Made by a program: the position numbers and the translations under genes. From Melastoma dodecandrum (lineage: Eukaryota > Streptophyta > Magnoliopsida > Myrtales > Melastomataceae), in assembly GCA_029817715.1 (NCBI GenBank), contig JARUPY010000090.1:496001-560000 (forward strand): a stretch of DNA of 64,000 nucleotides, in the 5' to 3' direction. Below the pieces are notes generated by a model, which had not been told where the DNA came from, searched no databases, and saw only the letters and a program-made list of their open reading frames with translations. Shown piece by piece: positions 33,780-42,920 of the stretch. The number at the start of each line of letters is the position of its first letter. Within the stretch, counting starts at the first letter, position 1.

Positions 33780-36700
33780 TCAGGATCCGCCATCGGAGTC
33801 GTGAGCGGCCTCCCCGCCCGGTCCTTCCGCTTCTCCCTTCAACCAACCGACACGCCTAACCTCTGGCAACGGATCAAATTCGCCGTCGGCGATCCATTGT
33901 CGAATGATCTCGTCGTTCGGCCGGAGCCTCGCGAGCTCGTGACAAAGTCGGACTGCAGCGACACGGAGGTCGAGGACCCGCTGCGCGCTGTCGCCCGCGT
34001 TTGGGCTGAAGTCGGCCGCGTCATACGAGGCCTGGGTGCGCAAGGAGGCAAGGCCGCTGACAATATGATCGAGGTCTGCGCCATCGAGACACGAGGCTTG
34101 GTTGCGCGCGAGTTCGAGGACGGCGTACAAGGCTCCGACGGCAACCGCTAGCCACGTGTCCTGCACGAGGTAGGCGACGTCCGAAACAAGCCGCGCCGGC
34201 ACGGAGGGGAGACCCCACGCTTTCTGCCGAAGCGTCCAGAGCGTCACAACTTCCAGCGCCCGTTCGACGGTCTCGACCCGATGCGAGCGCAACTCGGCGT
34301 CAAGGCTTTCGATTATCGGCGCAAGACGGCTGGGTTCCCTAGCGGCGCAAGCGAGCAACGCGTCGCGAACGTCGAAACCCTCGCGATCGAGATCGTCCAA
34401 CCGGCCGAGGACGTAGCTCGTGTGCCCGGCGTCGTCCCAGGGGAGAAGAGGGATCGCCACCTCCCCAAGCGCGCGCTGCTCGTTGTGCAGGAGCGCGCTT
34501 TCGGAGACCATCGAATAGATCCCCATCTGCGAGACCGTTGCCTCTATGAGCGCGAGCAGCCTTTGCGACAGCAGTTTCGCTTCGTCCGGCTGGATGTCGA
34601 TGCTCCGCTGGTTCGGACGTCGAGGCACTCCAGCAATAATGAGGGCGCGCAAGCGGTCGGCGAGCGTCCTGAGCGTGGCGCTGTTGTTGAAGCCGGCGTC
34701 GACGACGAAGGGGTCCGCGGTCTCGCCGGATAGATAGCCTTGCCGGAAGGCCGCGACCGCATGCCCGGGTGACGGCTCCGGCAACGCCAGCAGGTCTCCG
34801 TCCGAGAGATCGCGGTTGGCGGGCAATGCCGCGATCGACGCCCAGAGCGCCTCGGCGAACGAGCGACATTCGGCGTCGGTCAGGACTTGAAGGTCGTAGA
34901 GTATGGCCAGGCGTACGCGGGACTCGGCACTCTTGGCGGCCGCCTCGTCTCGCGCCGCCTCGAGTAGCATCTGCACAGTGTCGTCGAACGCGGGCTTCAG
35001 CCGAGAGCGCACGGTCGGGAGCGGCTTGCCCTGAAGCTCGCCGAGCCACGATGGCCAGTCGAAGCCCAGCTTCCCCGGCCCGAACGGCATGGCCGCAAGC
35101 TCGGCAACGAACTCGGCGCGGTCCTCGAACGGCAGAGCCGCAACGGAACGGTCGAATAGTGCGTTCAGGCTCTTGAGCACGCGAAAGTCGCCGGCGTGGC
35201 CCTCGCGGAAATAGCGAAGGACCGTCTTCAGCGTCTCCTTGCAGGTCGCGATCGGCGTGCGGCCGACCAGCTTGCTCAGCAGGGTCGCCGCAAAGTTTAC
35301 TCTCTCCAGCCAGAAGCCCGGCGCGCGCCGCTGAAAGTTGCGGTCGGTCCGCTCGGAAAGGAATGCCAGGTCGAGCAACTGCGCGGCGCGCGCCGCCAAT
35401 TGATGCGCCTCCGATTCCCCGAGACGCGCGACCCAGACGGGCTCGAAGAGGTCGGTCTCTTCGAAGCGCTCATCGAAGCGACCGATGCGCATGAGCGCCA
35501 CGGTCGAGAGCGTCGGGGACGCCTGCCGCAGCCGCCGGACCGCCACCAGGCGATGTTTCATGGTCAGGGAGCCCATGCCGACGTAGGCGGGAAGGCCGGC
35601 GGCGTCGACGAGCATCAAGGTCTGAAGCGGAGCCGCCAGCGTGCTCCAGCTTACGTCGTCGATAAGCTGGCCGCTGACCGAGCTCGGACGCCGCGACGGC
35701 GCCGTGGCCTCCATGAGCTCGCTCAGCGTTCCCAGCAGCTCTTCGCGAGGCCCGCCGACAAGCGGGGCGAGGCTGCGCCATCGATCATGGCATTCCGCCG
35801 CGAATGCGCTCTCCGTGCGAAGCGCCTCGGCCGATGGGCCGCCGACGCCGCCGGTGCTCGCAAGTCGGACCGCGCGCAGGAGGTATAGCGCCCAGGACTC
35901 CCGAGAAAGCGACGCGACGTCCTCGCGTCCGCGGTCGCGCGACTGGCGAATGTTGTCGAGGCCGCGCTCGCAGATGCGACGAGCTTCCGCGAGGACGCCT
36001 AGCTCGACCGCGATCGAGGCACGACGAATGGCGTGGAACGGATCGCCGCCGTCGTCCTCGCCCCACGCGTTGTACGCCTGGGCCAAGGCTTGGCGGTCGA
36101 CGTTGCCGAGCGCGAAGAGGCATTTCTCGTAGGAAAGCCGAGCCCAAAGGTCGCGCGCGTAGTCGCGCGAGCTTTCCGCCAGCGCGCTCCACCGCGCGAA
36201 CGCCGCACCGTCGCCGAGGAGGCGTGCGTGGCGGATCAGGACGAGCACGAGCTCAAGCCACGCGGTGCCGATCGGGCTTTGAACGCCGAGCTTGCCGATG
36301 GCCTGTGATGTCTCAACGTCGGCGCCCGAAGCGTCCGGCTTGACCACCTCCTGCGCGCGCCGCGCCGTCACAGCCATATTCGCGTCGAGCCCCTTGGAGA
36401 CCGTTTCCACCTCCTCGATGGCCTGGGCGATCGCCTCGAAGACGGTCTGGGGCGCCGGCATCTGGCAGACGTCAAGCTGCCAGACGAGTTCGCGGTAGAC
36501 GAGGAGGCGCGTGTGGAGCGAACCCGTCTTCAGGGTCGCAACGGTCCGGGAAGGCGCGAAGAAGAGGTTCTCCGCAACGCGCGACCGCACCTGCCGCGGA
36601 GCAATCAGCCAGCCGGGGTAGCTCGCGCGCGCACGCTTCCAGATCGACGCCGTCGCGACCGCCCAAGCCAGCGTGAATTCATGCGTGCTCGGCGGACGGG

Positions 36701-37712
36701 CATAGCCTGGATAGTCAGGCCGCGGACCCGGGGGGATCGGCGGCAGGCCGGGCGCCGCCGCGACGTGGCCGGTCGAGGCCGCCCCGGGCCAGTCGATCGA
36801 CGGGAGGAGCGGGCGCCCGGCCTTCAGGTTGTCGAAGAACCAGCGCAACGCCTCGGCATGCCGTCGCGGATGGTTCTCCAGCCCCTTCAGTTGGCCAAGG
36901 TCGATGATCTTGATTTTCCGGCTCTCCAGGATTTGCCGCTGAGCGGCGGAATAGCGGTTCAGCGACACCAGGAAGATGTTGGGCTGGTGCGGACCCAGTT
37001 GGTCGCGGACCCAGCCGGTCCACGCGAGGAAGTTCGGGTCGGAGCCCGAAAAGCCGACCAGGCAGAGCACGCACTCCATGGCGGTCTGGCGGACCAGATT
37101 GACGAACGGCGCGAACAGGGTCGGATAGGTGCGGTAATCCTCCTCGCTCACGATGAACGGCCTGACGTGCTCGAACGAGCCGTGCAGCTTTACGATCCGG
37201 GGGGCGCTCGAGCCGGACAGGTCGGCAACGTCGGCTATCACCCGATAGTCGCGTTCCGGGACGTGCCTGACGGTCCGCTCGAGGAGCGTGTCCCAATTCG
37301 TCGTCAGGACGTCGCGCCAGGGCAGTTCGAGAAGCTGTCGATGAAGCTCCGAGGGCTCGAAGCTCAAGTCGGGTACCGCCTGCTTCAGGCGTTGGTCGAG
37401 TCGGTCGCGGCCGAATGCCGTGGCGTACTCCTCGGCGATGCGCAGGAGGCCGCTCGTCCCCGACGTCGCGCGAAGCGCTTCCGCGCGGTACCACGCCGCG
37501 CTGGCGTCGGAGGCGGGATAGAGATCTTCGACCAGCTTCTCCGCAAGCTCGCTCCAGGCCGGCATCCCTGCGAGGTCGACGCGTACGGGCTGCGCGTTGA
37601 GGCTGAAGCCGGCGCCGACCATGATCGCCGCGAAGCTCGTCGGCCTCTGCCACAGGGCGTCGCGAAGGTGGTTTATGTAGACCTGATCGGGGAAGCTACC
37701 CTGGTCGCTCAA
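33780..37712 (-). CDS. Large SIR2-domain antiphage-type NAD+ hydrolase
   Basis: A 1310-residue protein starting at TTG 37712 with AGGGGA just upstream. Residues 25-290 are a SIR2_2 domain with the NAD-binding motifs GAGFS (33-37), TTNWD (137-141), KLHGS with the catalytic His (175-179) and GFSGSDPN (220-227). The remaining 1000 residues are almost entirely helical, with many Ala/Leu/Arg pairs typical of TPR- or HEAT-like repeats, and carry no other catalytic motif. The layout, an N-terminal SIR2 effector and a long helical sensor, is that of single-protein defence systems such as DSR-type proteins, which deplete NAD+ on phage infection. It stands alone, convergent with the HD gene. Confidence 0.85.
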   Translation of the reverse strand: MSDQGSFPDQVYINHLRDALWQRPTSFAAIMVGAGFSLNAQPVRVDLAGMPAWSELAEKLVEDLYPASDASAAWYRAEALRATSGTSGLLRIAEEYATAFGRDRLDQRLKQAVPDLSFEPSELHRQLLELPWRDVLTTNWDTLLERTVRHVPERDYRVIADVADLSGSSAPRIVKLHGSFEHVRPFIVSEEDYRTYPTLFAPFVNLVRQTAMECVLCLVGFSGSDPNFLAWTGWVRDQLGPHQPNIFLVSLNRYSAAQRQILESRKIKIIDLGQLKGLENHPRRHAEALRWFFDNLKAGRPLLPSIDWPGAASTGHVAAAPGLPPIPPGPRPDYPGYARPPSTHEFTLAWAVATASIWKRARASYPGWLIAPRQVRSRVAENLFFAPSRTVATLKTGSLHTRLLVYRELVWQLDVCQMPAPQTVFEAIAQAIEEVETVSKGLDANMAVTARRAQEVVKPDASGADVETSQAIGKLGVQSPIGTAWLELVLVLIRHARLLGDGAAFARWSALAESSRDYARDLWARLSYEKCLFALGNVDRQALAQAYNAWGEDDGGDPFHAIRRASIAVELGVLAEARRICERGLDNIRQSRDRGREDVASLSRESWALYLLRAVRLASTGGVGGPSAEALRTESAFAAECHDRWRSLAPLVGGPREELLGTLSELMEATAPSRRPSSVSGQLIDDVSWSTLAAPLQTLMLVDAAGLPAYVGMGSLTMKHRLVAVRRLRQASPTLSTVALMRIGRFDERFEETDLFEPVWVARLGESEAHQLAARAAQLLDLAFLSERTDRNFQRRAPGFWLERVNFAATLLSKLVGRTPIATCKETLKTVLRYFREGHAGDFRVLKSLNALFDRSVAALPFEDRAEFVAELAAMPFGPGKLGFDWPSWLGELQGKPLPTVRSRLKPAFDDTVQMLLEAARDEAAAKSAESRVRLAILYDLQVLTDAECRSFAEALWASIAALPANRDLSDGDLLALPEPSPGHAVAAFRQGYLSGETADPFVVDAGFNNSATLRTLADRLRALIIAGVPRRPNQRSIDIQPDEAKLLSQRLLALIEATVSQMGIYSMVSESALLHNEQRALGEVAIPLLPWDDAGHTSYVLGRLDDLDREGFDVRDALLACAAREPSRLAPIIESLDAELRSHRVETVERALEVVTLWTLRQKAWGLPSVPARLVSDVAYLVQDTWLAVAVGALYAVLELARNQASCLDGADLDHIVSGLASLRTQASYDAADFSPNAGDSAQRVLDLRVAAVRLCHELARLRPNDEIIRQWIADGEFDPLPEVRRVGWLKGEAEGPGGEAAHDSDGGS

Positions 37713-38271
37713 AGCCGTCCCCTACGCGTCAGGCGCGCCGTACCGGCGCGCATCAGCTGTCCAACAGCGGACCGCCCGGTTCAATGCATCTCTCGGCCGG
37801 GTTGCGGTTTCGGGCAACGGAAACGGACGTCCTCGTCGTCGAACCACGTCCGACGCGGATCGACGCGCCGCTCGCCCCTCAATCGCTCGGTGGCATGCAG
37901 GCGCTCGCCGAGGAGACGAAGCAATCCGCGTCATTTCTGGATCTCGCGGCCCGCGAGATAGCCGAATAGGCTGCCGCGATCAGGGGCGAGTTACTCACTT
38001 CTCCGCCGTCCTCGCGGCGTGAGGGCGCGACGAGGACCAGGCAGAGTGAGCGGCGGGCGCCTCCCCCGCGACCGTGAGTGCATCGTAGGCGCGTTGGAAG
38101 CGAGCCAGTGCACTGGCGCGAACTGCAACTTGTCCCCAAGCGGCCGCCGCCACGCAGAAGGGGCCTGTAAACTCACCTTCTAGCAAGCGGACCGCACGTT
38201 CCTCTCTGACACGAACGACTCGACTTGAGCTTGTTTTGCAAATAGAACGATACAAGAACATCGGGGTTGGG
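37713..38271. other. Intergenic stretch within the defence island
   Basis: About 560 bases with no convincing gene. A minus-strand frame from 38261 to 37995 (about 88 codons) and a plus-strand frame 37784-37969 are open, but neither has a ribosome-binding site nor a recognisable product. Confidence 0.4.
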
Positions 38272-38556
38272 ATGCCGCGCCGCACGGGTCGATTCGAGAT
38301 GCCCAAGGATCCGGCGGCGACGGTTCGAGCAATGCGCGTTTGTCGCGACGCGATGATCGAGGTGCACCGCTGCGTGAAACCAACCGGGCCTGCCTACCAT
38401 GCGGCGTCGATGGTCATCTCGGCGATCGATGCGATGGCGACGTTCCTTACCGGGGAGCGGTACTACTTTTCCGCCGGCGGTTCGACGTCGGGCGCTGCGA
38501 GCCAGCAGGCGGACCAGAGAGCCCGCGAGAGCGGCGAGAAGCCATGGCGCACCTAA
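38272..38556 (+). CDS. Small conserved hypothetical protein
   Basis: About 94 residues from ATG 38272, preceded by GGGGTTGGG. The central part (RAMRVCRDAMIEVHRCVKPT and AAYHAASMVISAIDAMATFL-like helix, then TGERYYFSAGG) reads as a regular helical protein; I recall small proteins of this appearance in Rhizobiales genomes but no named domain. It overlaps the start of the next short frame by 13 bases. The role is unknown. Confidence 0.5.
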   Translation: MPRRTGRFEMPKDPAATVRAMRVCRDAMIEVHRCVKPTGPAYHAASMVISAIDAMATFLTGERYYFSAGGSTSGAASQQADQRARESGEKPWRT

Positions 38557-38684
38557 CCTACTTCGTGGCGATGCCGTTCGACCGGGACGAGGACGGTCGA
38601 GCACTTGCAAAGCGAACAAAGATAGCTGGCGCGCAGCGCCAGATCGCTCTTCCTGCGCGGACTGAAGTCGTCGCGGGTTCGTGA
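38544..38684 (+). pseudogene. Truncated start of a small Rhizobiales-type protein
   Basis: ATG 38544 opens MAHLTYFVAMPFDRDEDG, which resembles the beginning of a widespread small alphaproteobacterial protein of unknown function that normally goes on for about 70 more residues. After residue 18 the sequence diverges into an unrelated Arg-rich tail and stops at 38684. The rest is not found in other frames, so the gene appears truncated by recombination. Confidence 0.4.
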
Positions 38685-38890
38685 CATCAAATATCGGTGC
38701 CTTGGGACCTGACGGGCCTAAGCTAAGTCGCGCCGCCGGTCAGCTAATCTCCGGCGTGACACGGTCTCCGCCGAGAGCGGTCCCGCCGCGGAGGAGGGAA
38801 TGGGAGGTTGGTTGACGCTAGGTGTCCGGCGTCCCGTTGATGAGGCGCTTCGTGTGAGGGTCCCTCTGGTCGGCAGGCATCGTCACCAAC

Positions 38891-39137
38891 TCACGGCCTT
38901 ATGCCGAAAAGCTTCCGCGCCTCCACAAGCGTGACGTGGGCCGCCTCGGGGTCGTCGTCGCCCCACGCGAGATAGTCTACCCCACGGGTTCGGACGTCCC
39001 GGGACGACGAAGCGAGTAGTCATTGCGGGTATATCCTCGAGGTCGTACGGCGTAGCGAGTGTGATCGTCGAGGCGCAGATCATGTCGATCTCCGGCTCGG
39101 GTAAGTCTTGTACACTGATGATGCGTCGCTCGGGCAT
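38891..39137 (-). pseudogene. Small uncharacterised gene with a frameshift
   Basis: From ATG 39137 the frame reads MPERRIISVQDLPEPEIDMI up to about 38990 and then becomes Arg/Gly-rich. A second frame takes over there with RGVDYLAWGDDDPEAAHVTL and VEARKLFGIRP before a TGA at 38891-38893. Joined by one base shift the two give a sensible protein of about 82 residues with an acidic middle. I do not recognise the family. It lies directly upstream of, and divergent from, the short-Argonaute operon. Confidence 0.4.
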
Positions 39138-39331
39138 CACGGGACGATCGGACCGCAGTCTCGGCGGAGTCAATGCCGGCGTTTGCGGCTCCTAGCGTTC
39201 CGGGACGGTGTCATAGGGCCCGACGCGGTGCGATCGGAACGGCCTGGCGAAGAAGCGGGGACAACGCGCCCCGGCAGGCTATCGTGGCTAGAAGGAGCGT
39301 CTATATTCACGGTCTGTTCGGGAGATTCGTC

Positions 39332-40690
39332 ATGAAGACGGTGACCGACAACCAACTTAACGGCGAGCTTGGCGAGACTCTCGTCAAGGCCGCCGTCCTC
39401 AAGCTCGGCCACGTCTTCGAGGGCCGCGGTCGCCTCGAGACCGGGATCGACGGGACGATCGAATTCCGGGATCCAGCGACGCGGCGAAGGACAGGCAAGA
39501 CTGTCGCCGTTCAGGTCAAGACCACAGTCGGCGGCGCTTACGTGAGAGAGAGTGAATCCGCCTTCGAGTATCTCCTGCGCAACGCCGACCTTGCCTATTG
39601 GCGGGGTTCGAACCTGCCCGTCGTCATCCTGCTGCTCAGGCAGGCCGACGACAGCCTCTTCTGGAAAGACGTGACCGCCGGCGCGAGCGGCGAAGAGCGA
39701 CGTCTTGCGTTTGACAAGTCGATCGACAGATTGGACGCGGCCTCAATGGACCGCATGGCCATGCTCGCCGTCGAGCGGGGGCGTCTGGGCTCTTTCGTGC
39801 CGCCGATGCGGACGGGCGAGCCGGCACACCTCAACCTCATGCGGCTCACGATGCCGGACAAAATCTTCGTCGCCGAGTCGCCCTTCAAGTCCGGCCGGGA
39901 CGCGATCGCCACGCTCCTGAAGGCTGAGGGCAGACACTTCGACTGGGTCATTCGCGGTCGTCGTTTCGTCTCCTTCCGCGATCCTCGGAAGACGCCCCTG
40001 GAGGCAATCGTCGAACCCGATACCGTCGAGGCTGTCGAGACGTCCTACGTGGCGGACTCCGACGACGCGGACGAAGAGGTCGTCATGATCGAACTCCTGC
40101 GCCGGACGATGGATGACCAATTCTCGGCGGACCTCGCATACGATAGGGAGGCGCGCGCGTTCCACTTCAGGGCGCCCAAGCCCCTCCAGTCCAAGGACTA
40201 CAGGTATCGGTCGCTCAAGGAGATGACCTTGGCCACGGTCGTGCAGCTTTATCCAGACAGGAAAAAGAAGGACTGTCTTAACAACGTGCGGCACCACGCG
40301 TTCGTGCCGCGCTTCAAGCGCATTGGCCCGGATTGGTATGTGTCGATCAGCCCGACGTTCTTCTACAGCGAGGACGGCTCGAGGCCACACCGTTTCGCGT
40401 CGACCTTGCTCGCCAACAAGAAGCGGTTGGATCGTAACGGCTCCGTCCGCGGACAGACCTTCCTTTGGAAATATTTCCTCTCGTCGCGTGAGCAGGGTGC
40501 CGAACAGGGCACCTTCCTCTTCGAATTCGAGCCTCCTCGCGGCACGCTCGGCTTCGTCCCCCTCGAACCGATCCCGATGGAGACCTCGGTCCCCGAGGAT
40601 GCCTGGGTGAAGACGGACCCGAACGCGGCGCGCATGAAGGCCCAAACGGAGGCCGACCCGACCCTCCTCACGCCAAGGCCGAGGACATGA
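39332..40690 (+). CDS. DREN(DUF4365)-APAZ effector nuclease of a short-Argonaute system
   Basis: A 452-residue protein; ATG 39332 follows GGGAGA. Residues 5-150 form the DUF4365 (DREN) nuclease domain of the PD-(D/E)xK fold: DNQLNGELGETLVKAAVLKL, then GIDGTIEF with the catalytic Asp/Glu region, and VAVQVKTT with the catalytic Lys. A linker with an acidic stretch (ADSDDADEEV) leads to an APAZ domain (about 260-430), recognisable by DWYVSISPTFFYSEDGS and the segment ASTLLANKKRLDRNGSVRGQ. The stop overlaps the pAgo start by 4 bases. In SPARDA systems such a subunit degrades DNA and RNA indiscriminately once the complex is triggered by invader nucleic acid. Confidence 0.82.
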   Translation: MKTVTDNQLNGELGETLVKAAVLKLGHVFEGRGRLETGIDGTIEFRDPATRRRTGKTVAVQVKTTVGGAYVRESESAFEYLLRNADLAYWRGSNLPVVILLLRQADDSLFWKDVTAGASGEERRLAFDKSIDRLDAASMDRMAMLAVERGRLGSFVPPMRTGEPAHLNLMRLTMPDKIFVAESPFKSGRDAIATLLKAEGRHFDWVIRGRRFVSFRDPRKTPLEAIVEPDTVEAVETSYVADSDDADEEVVMIELLRRTMDDQFSADLAYDREARAFHFRAPKPLQSKDYRYRSLKEMTLATVVQLYPDRKKKDCLNNVRHHAFVPRFKRIGPDWYVSISPTFFYSEDGSRPHRFASTLLANKKRLDRNGSVRGQTFLWKYFLSSREQGAEQGTFLFEFEPPRGTLGFVPLEPIPMETSVPEDAWVKTDPNAARMKAQTEADPTLLTPRPRT

Positions 40691-42135
40691 ATTTCCCGTC
40701 GAGATGTCTGCCCGAGCCGGACCTGGAGTTCGGGGACGGCGGCCGTCACATCGACCCGCGATATGGGTTGATGACGCACGGCCCACTCCAGCCGAAGCCG
40801 GGCGATCGGATACGAATCGGCATCGTTGGAACGAGCGAGACCGTGGACGGCATGGCCGGTTTCCTGGAGAGGGCCATGACCGGGATCGCCGGCACTAACG
40901 AGCGACTGGGCAACCTGAACCCCGGTTTTCCCGGGATGGGCAACCAGAACCCGTTCCGCTGTCGGTTCGAGGTCGAGGCCGGCGCGACGCGGACGATCCT
41001 CGCCAAGGACGTGAAGGCCATACAAGCCATCGGCAAGCATGCCGACGCGGTGCGGGGTTCGATCGACATGTTCGTCGATCAAACCCGCGCGTTGCTCGAG
41101 GGGTCGAGCCGACCCGAGATCGTCGTCCTGGCCCTGCCGAAGGCGATCATCGAGAAGGTGGTCAATGCGGCCGCCTCGCCGGAAGACGACCCCGAGGATC
41201 CGGACGACGAGCCCGCGAGCGACCTCAATTTCCGCGACCTCTTCAAGGCGAAGGCATTGGCCCTGAAGGTTCCTACCCAGATCGCGTGGCCAACCCTGTG
41301 GAACGACGCGGCGAGGATCTCGAACAAGGTCAAGGCCACGGAACGCAGCGTCCAGGACGCGGCTACCCGGGCGTGGAACATCCTCAACGCGATGTTTTAC
41401 AAGGCGGGCAAGGCGCCGTGGCGGCTGCCGAAGGCCGACGACGCCTACGCGACCAGCTACCTTGGCATTGGTTTCTACCGCGACCTCGACGGCCACCGGC
41501 TCTGGACCAGCACCGCGCAAATGTTCGACGAGCGGGGCCAGGGTCTGATCCTCAGGGGAGCACGCGCCAGGACCGATCGGCCTGGCAAGCACCCGTACCT
41601 GTCGCGCGAGGATGCCTTCGACCTCGTCGCCAAGTCGCTTAAGCATTACCACCTCCATCACAGGCAATTGCCAGCGCGCCTCGTTATCATGAAGACGTCC
41701 CGATTTGAGAAGGGCGAGGCCGAGGGCTTCGCCTACGCGATCGAGGATGCGGGGGTGGCGATGACGGACATGCTTTGGGTGTCCGAGAGCGGACACGTCG
41801 CGCTGATGCGAGAGGGCGACTACCCGGCGCTTCGCGGCAGCTTCGTGCAACTCGGCCCTAACGGGCTCCTCTACACGCGCGGTAGCGTGCCGTACTATGG
41901 GACCTATCCGGGCGCGCGAGTCCCGCGCCCGCTGCTGCTTCGGCCCCACGAATGCGAAACGCCCCTTGCCGGCTTGGCTGCCGAGGTTCTCGCGCTGACC
42001 AAGATGAATTGGAACTCGACCCAGTTCGACCAGGCGCTCCCGATCCCGATCAGGGCCGCGAAGCAGGTGGGCAGGGTGCTGAAGCACGTTAGCTATGGGC
42101 AGGCCGACCAGACCGAGTACCCCTATTACATGTGA
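40687..42135 (+). CDS. Short prokaryotic Argonaute (MID-PIWI)
   Basis: A 482-residue short pAgo. The MID part begins with RIRIGIVGTSETVDGMAGFL and includes NPGFPGMGNQNPF and the strand EIVVLALPKAIIEKV. The PIWI part has YLGIGFYRDLDGHRLWTSTA and RLVIMKTSRFEKGEAEGF and ends with LTKMNWNSTQFDQALPIPIR, then AAKQVGRVLKHVSYG, the C-terminal signature of Argonautes. The first catalytic Asp (GIDxS in active enzymes) is replaced (GIGFY) and the second (usually HKDG/HRDG-like) reads MKTSRF, so it is catalytically dead, as expected for short pAgos that act as guided sensors. It forms one unit with the overlapping effector gene. Confidence 0.88.
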   Translation: MNFPSRCLPEPDLEFGDGGRHIDPRYGLMTHGPLQPKPGDRIRIGIVGTSETVDGMAGFLERAMTGIAGTNERLGNLNPGFPGMGNQNPFRCRFEVEAGATRTILAKDVKAIQAIGKHADAVRGSIDMFVDQTRALLEGSSRPEIVVLALPKAIIEKVVNAAASPEDDPEDPDDEPASDLNFRDLFKAKALALKVPTQIAWPTLWNDAARISNKVKATERSVQDAATRAWNILNAMFYKAGKAPWRLPKADDAYATSYLGIGFYRDLDGHRLWTSTAQMFDERGQGLILRGARARTDRPGKHPYLSREDAFDLVAKSLKHYHLHHRQLPARLVIMKTSRFEKGEAEGFAYAIEDAGVAMTDMLWVSESGHVALMREGDYPALRGSFVQLGPNGLLYTRGSVPYYGTYPGARVPRPLLLRPHECETPLAGLAAEVLALTKMNWNSTQFDQALPIPIRAAKQVGRVLKHVSYGQADQTEYPYYM

Positions 42136-42248
42136 CGTGCGGGTCGTTCGGACGTCTGGGGCAAGTGTGCCGGCGCATGCCGAGGCTATAAAACCCAGCG
42201 ATCCGCGAAGGGAATTCGGTTGGTCCGAAGGTGATTACTCCTCGCCGG

Positions 42249-42851
42249 CTACTTGAGGTGCAGGTCGACGTCTGTGCCGCCGAGCGTCCCCGAGCAGGCG
42301 ACGCACTTTGTGATGTTTTCCGTTGCGTCGATGGTCACGTGGACGCTCGTTAGCGCGGCTATGTGCTCGACTAGGTCCGCAGGGGCGCCCTTGGTCTCGA
42401 CGCTCGACGGAGTGAGTAGAAGCTCCGACAACGGGTACGTCGCTCCGCGCGTCCGCTCGTTCATTAGTATGGCGTCGTTCTCGTAGACGACGCTGCGGAT
42501 CAAGCGGTCGCGCGCGGCGTCCAGGAGCGCCGAGCAGTCCTCGCCCTTCGGCACGTCGTCGCGGACGATGAGGAAGAACTGCAGGGCGTTGTGGTCGAGG
42601 TCGAAGACGGCCGTCGTCCGCTCCAGGCGAGCCTTCTTGTCGGAGAAGGCCTCGTCGAGCAGCTTGCGCGCGACCGAGTCGGTGTCGGCGGCCTTCTCGA
42701 AGAGCGCCTCCAGCGTCTTACGCGCATTGATCACCAGGTAGTCGAGCCGGGTCAGCAGTTGTCCGAACAGGAATCCGGTGTAGGCGTCCAGAGACGCGTG
42801 CGCGCCGGTCGGGAGCGCCAGCAGGAGCAGATAAGCAAGCAGCCGGCGCAT
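42249..42851 (-). CDS. Secreted protein of unknown function in the island
   Basis: A 200-residue protein with a signal peptide (LLAYLLLLALPTGAHA) followed by a helical domain (LDAYTGFLFGQLLTRLDYLV) and a mixed C-terminal part with a CVACSG motif near the end that may form a disulfide or bind metal. I recognise no family. It stands alone between the Argonaute operon (convergent) and the integrase gene (same strand, about 70 bases upstream of its start). Confidence 0.55.
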   Translation of the reverse strand: MRRLLAYLLLLALPTGAHASLDAYTGFLFGQLLTRLDYLVINARKTLEALFEKAADTDSVARKLLDEAFSDKKARLERTTAVFDLDHNALQFFLIVRDDVPKGEDCSALLDAARDRLIRSVVYENDAILMNERTRGATYPLSELLLTPSSVETKGAPADLVEHIAALTSVHVTIDATENITKCVACSGTLGGTDVDLHLK

Positions 42852-42920
42852 TGTCCCCTCCTACGGCTATGCCAGACTAATCGCGGGTAGACGCCTACTT
42901 ATCGACCGAGCGTAGGCCCT

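Noticed and set aside
36513..37961. 482-codon plus-strand frame
   Set aside because: Antisense of the SIR2 gene, which has all catalytic motifs; the plus frame has none.
37995..38261. 88-codon minus-strand gene in the gap after the SIR2 gene
   Set aside because: Readable sequence but no ribosome-binding site, overlap with the opposite small gene and no recognisable family.
40363..42087. 574-codon minus-strand frame
   Set aside because: Antisense of the Argonaute operon; product is Arg/His-rich without any motif.
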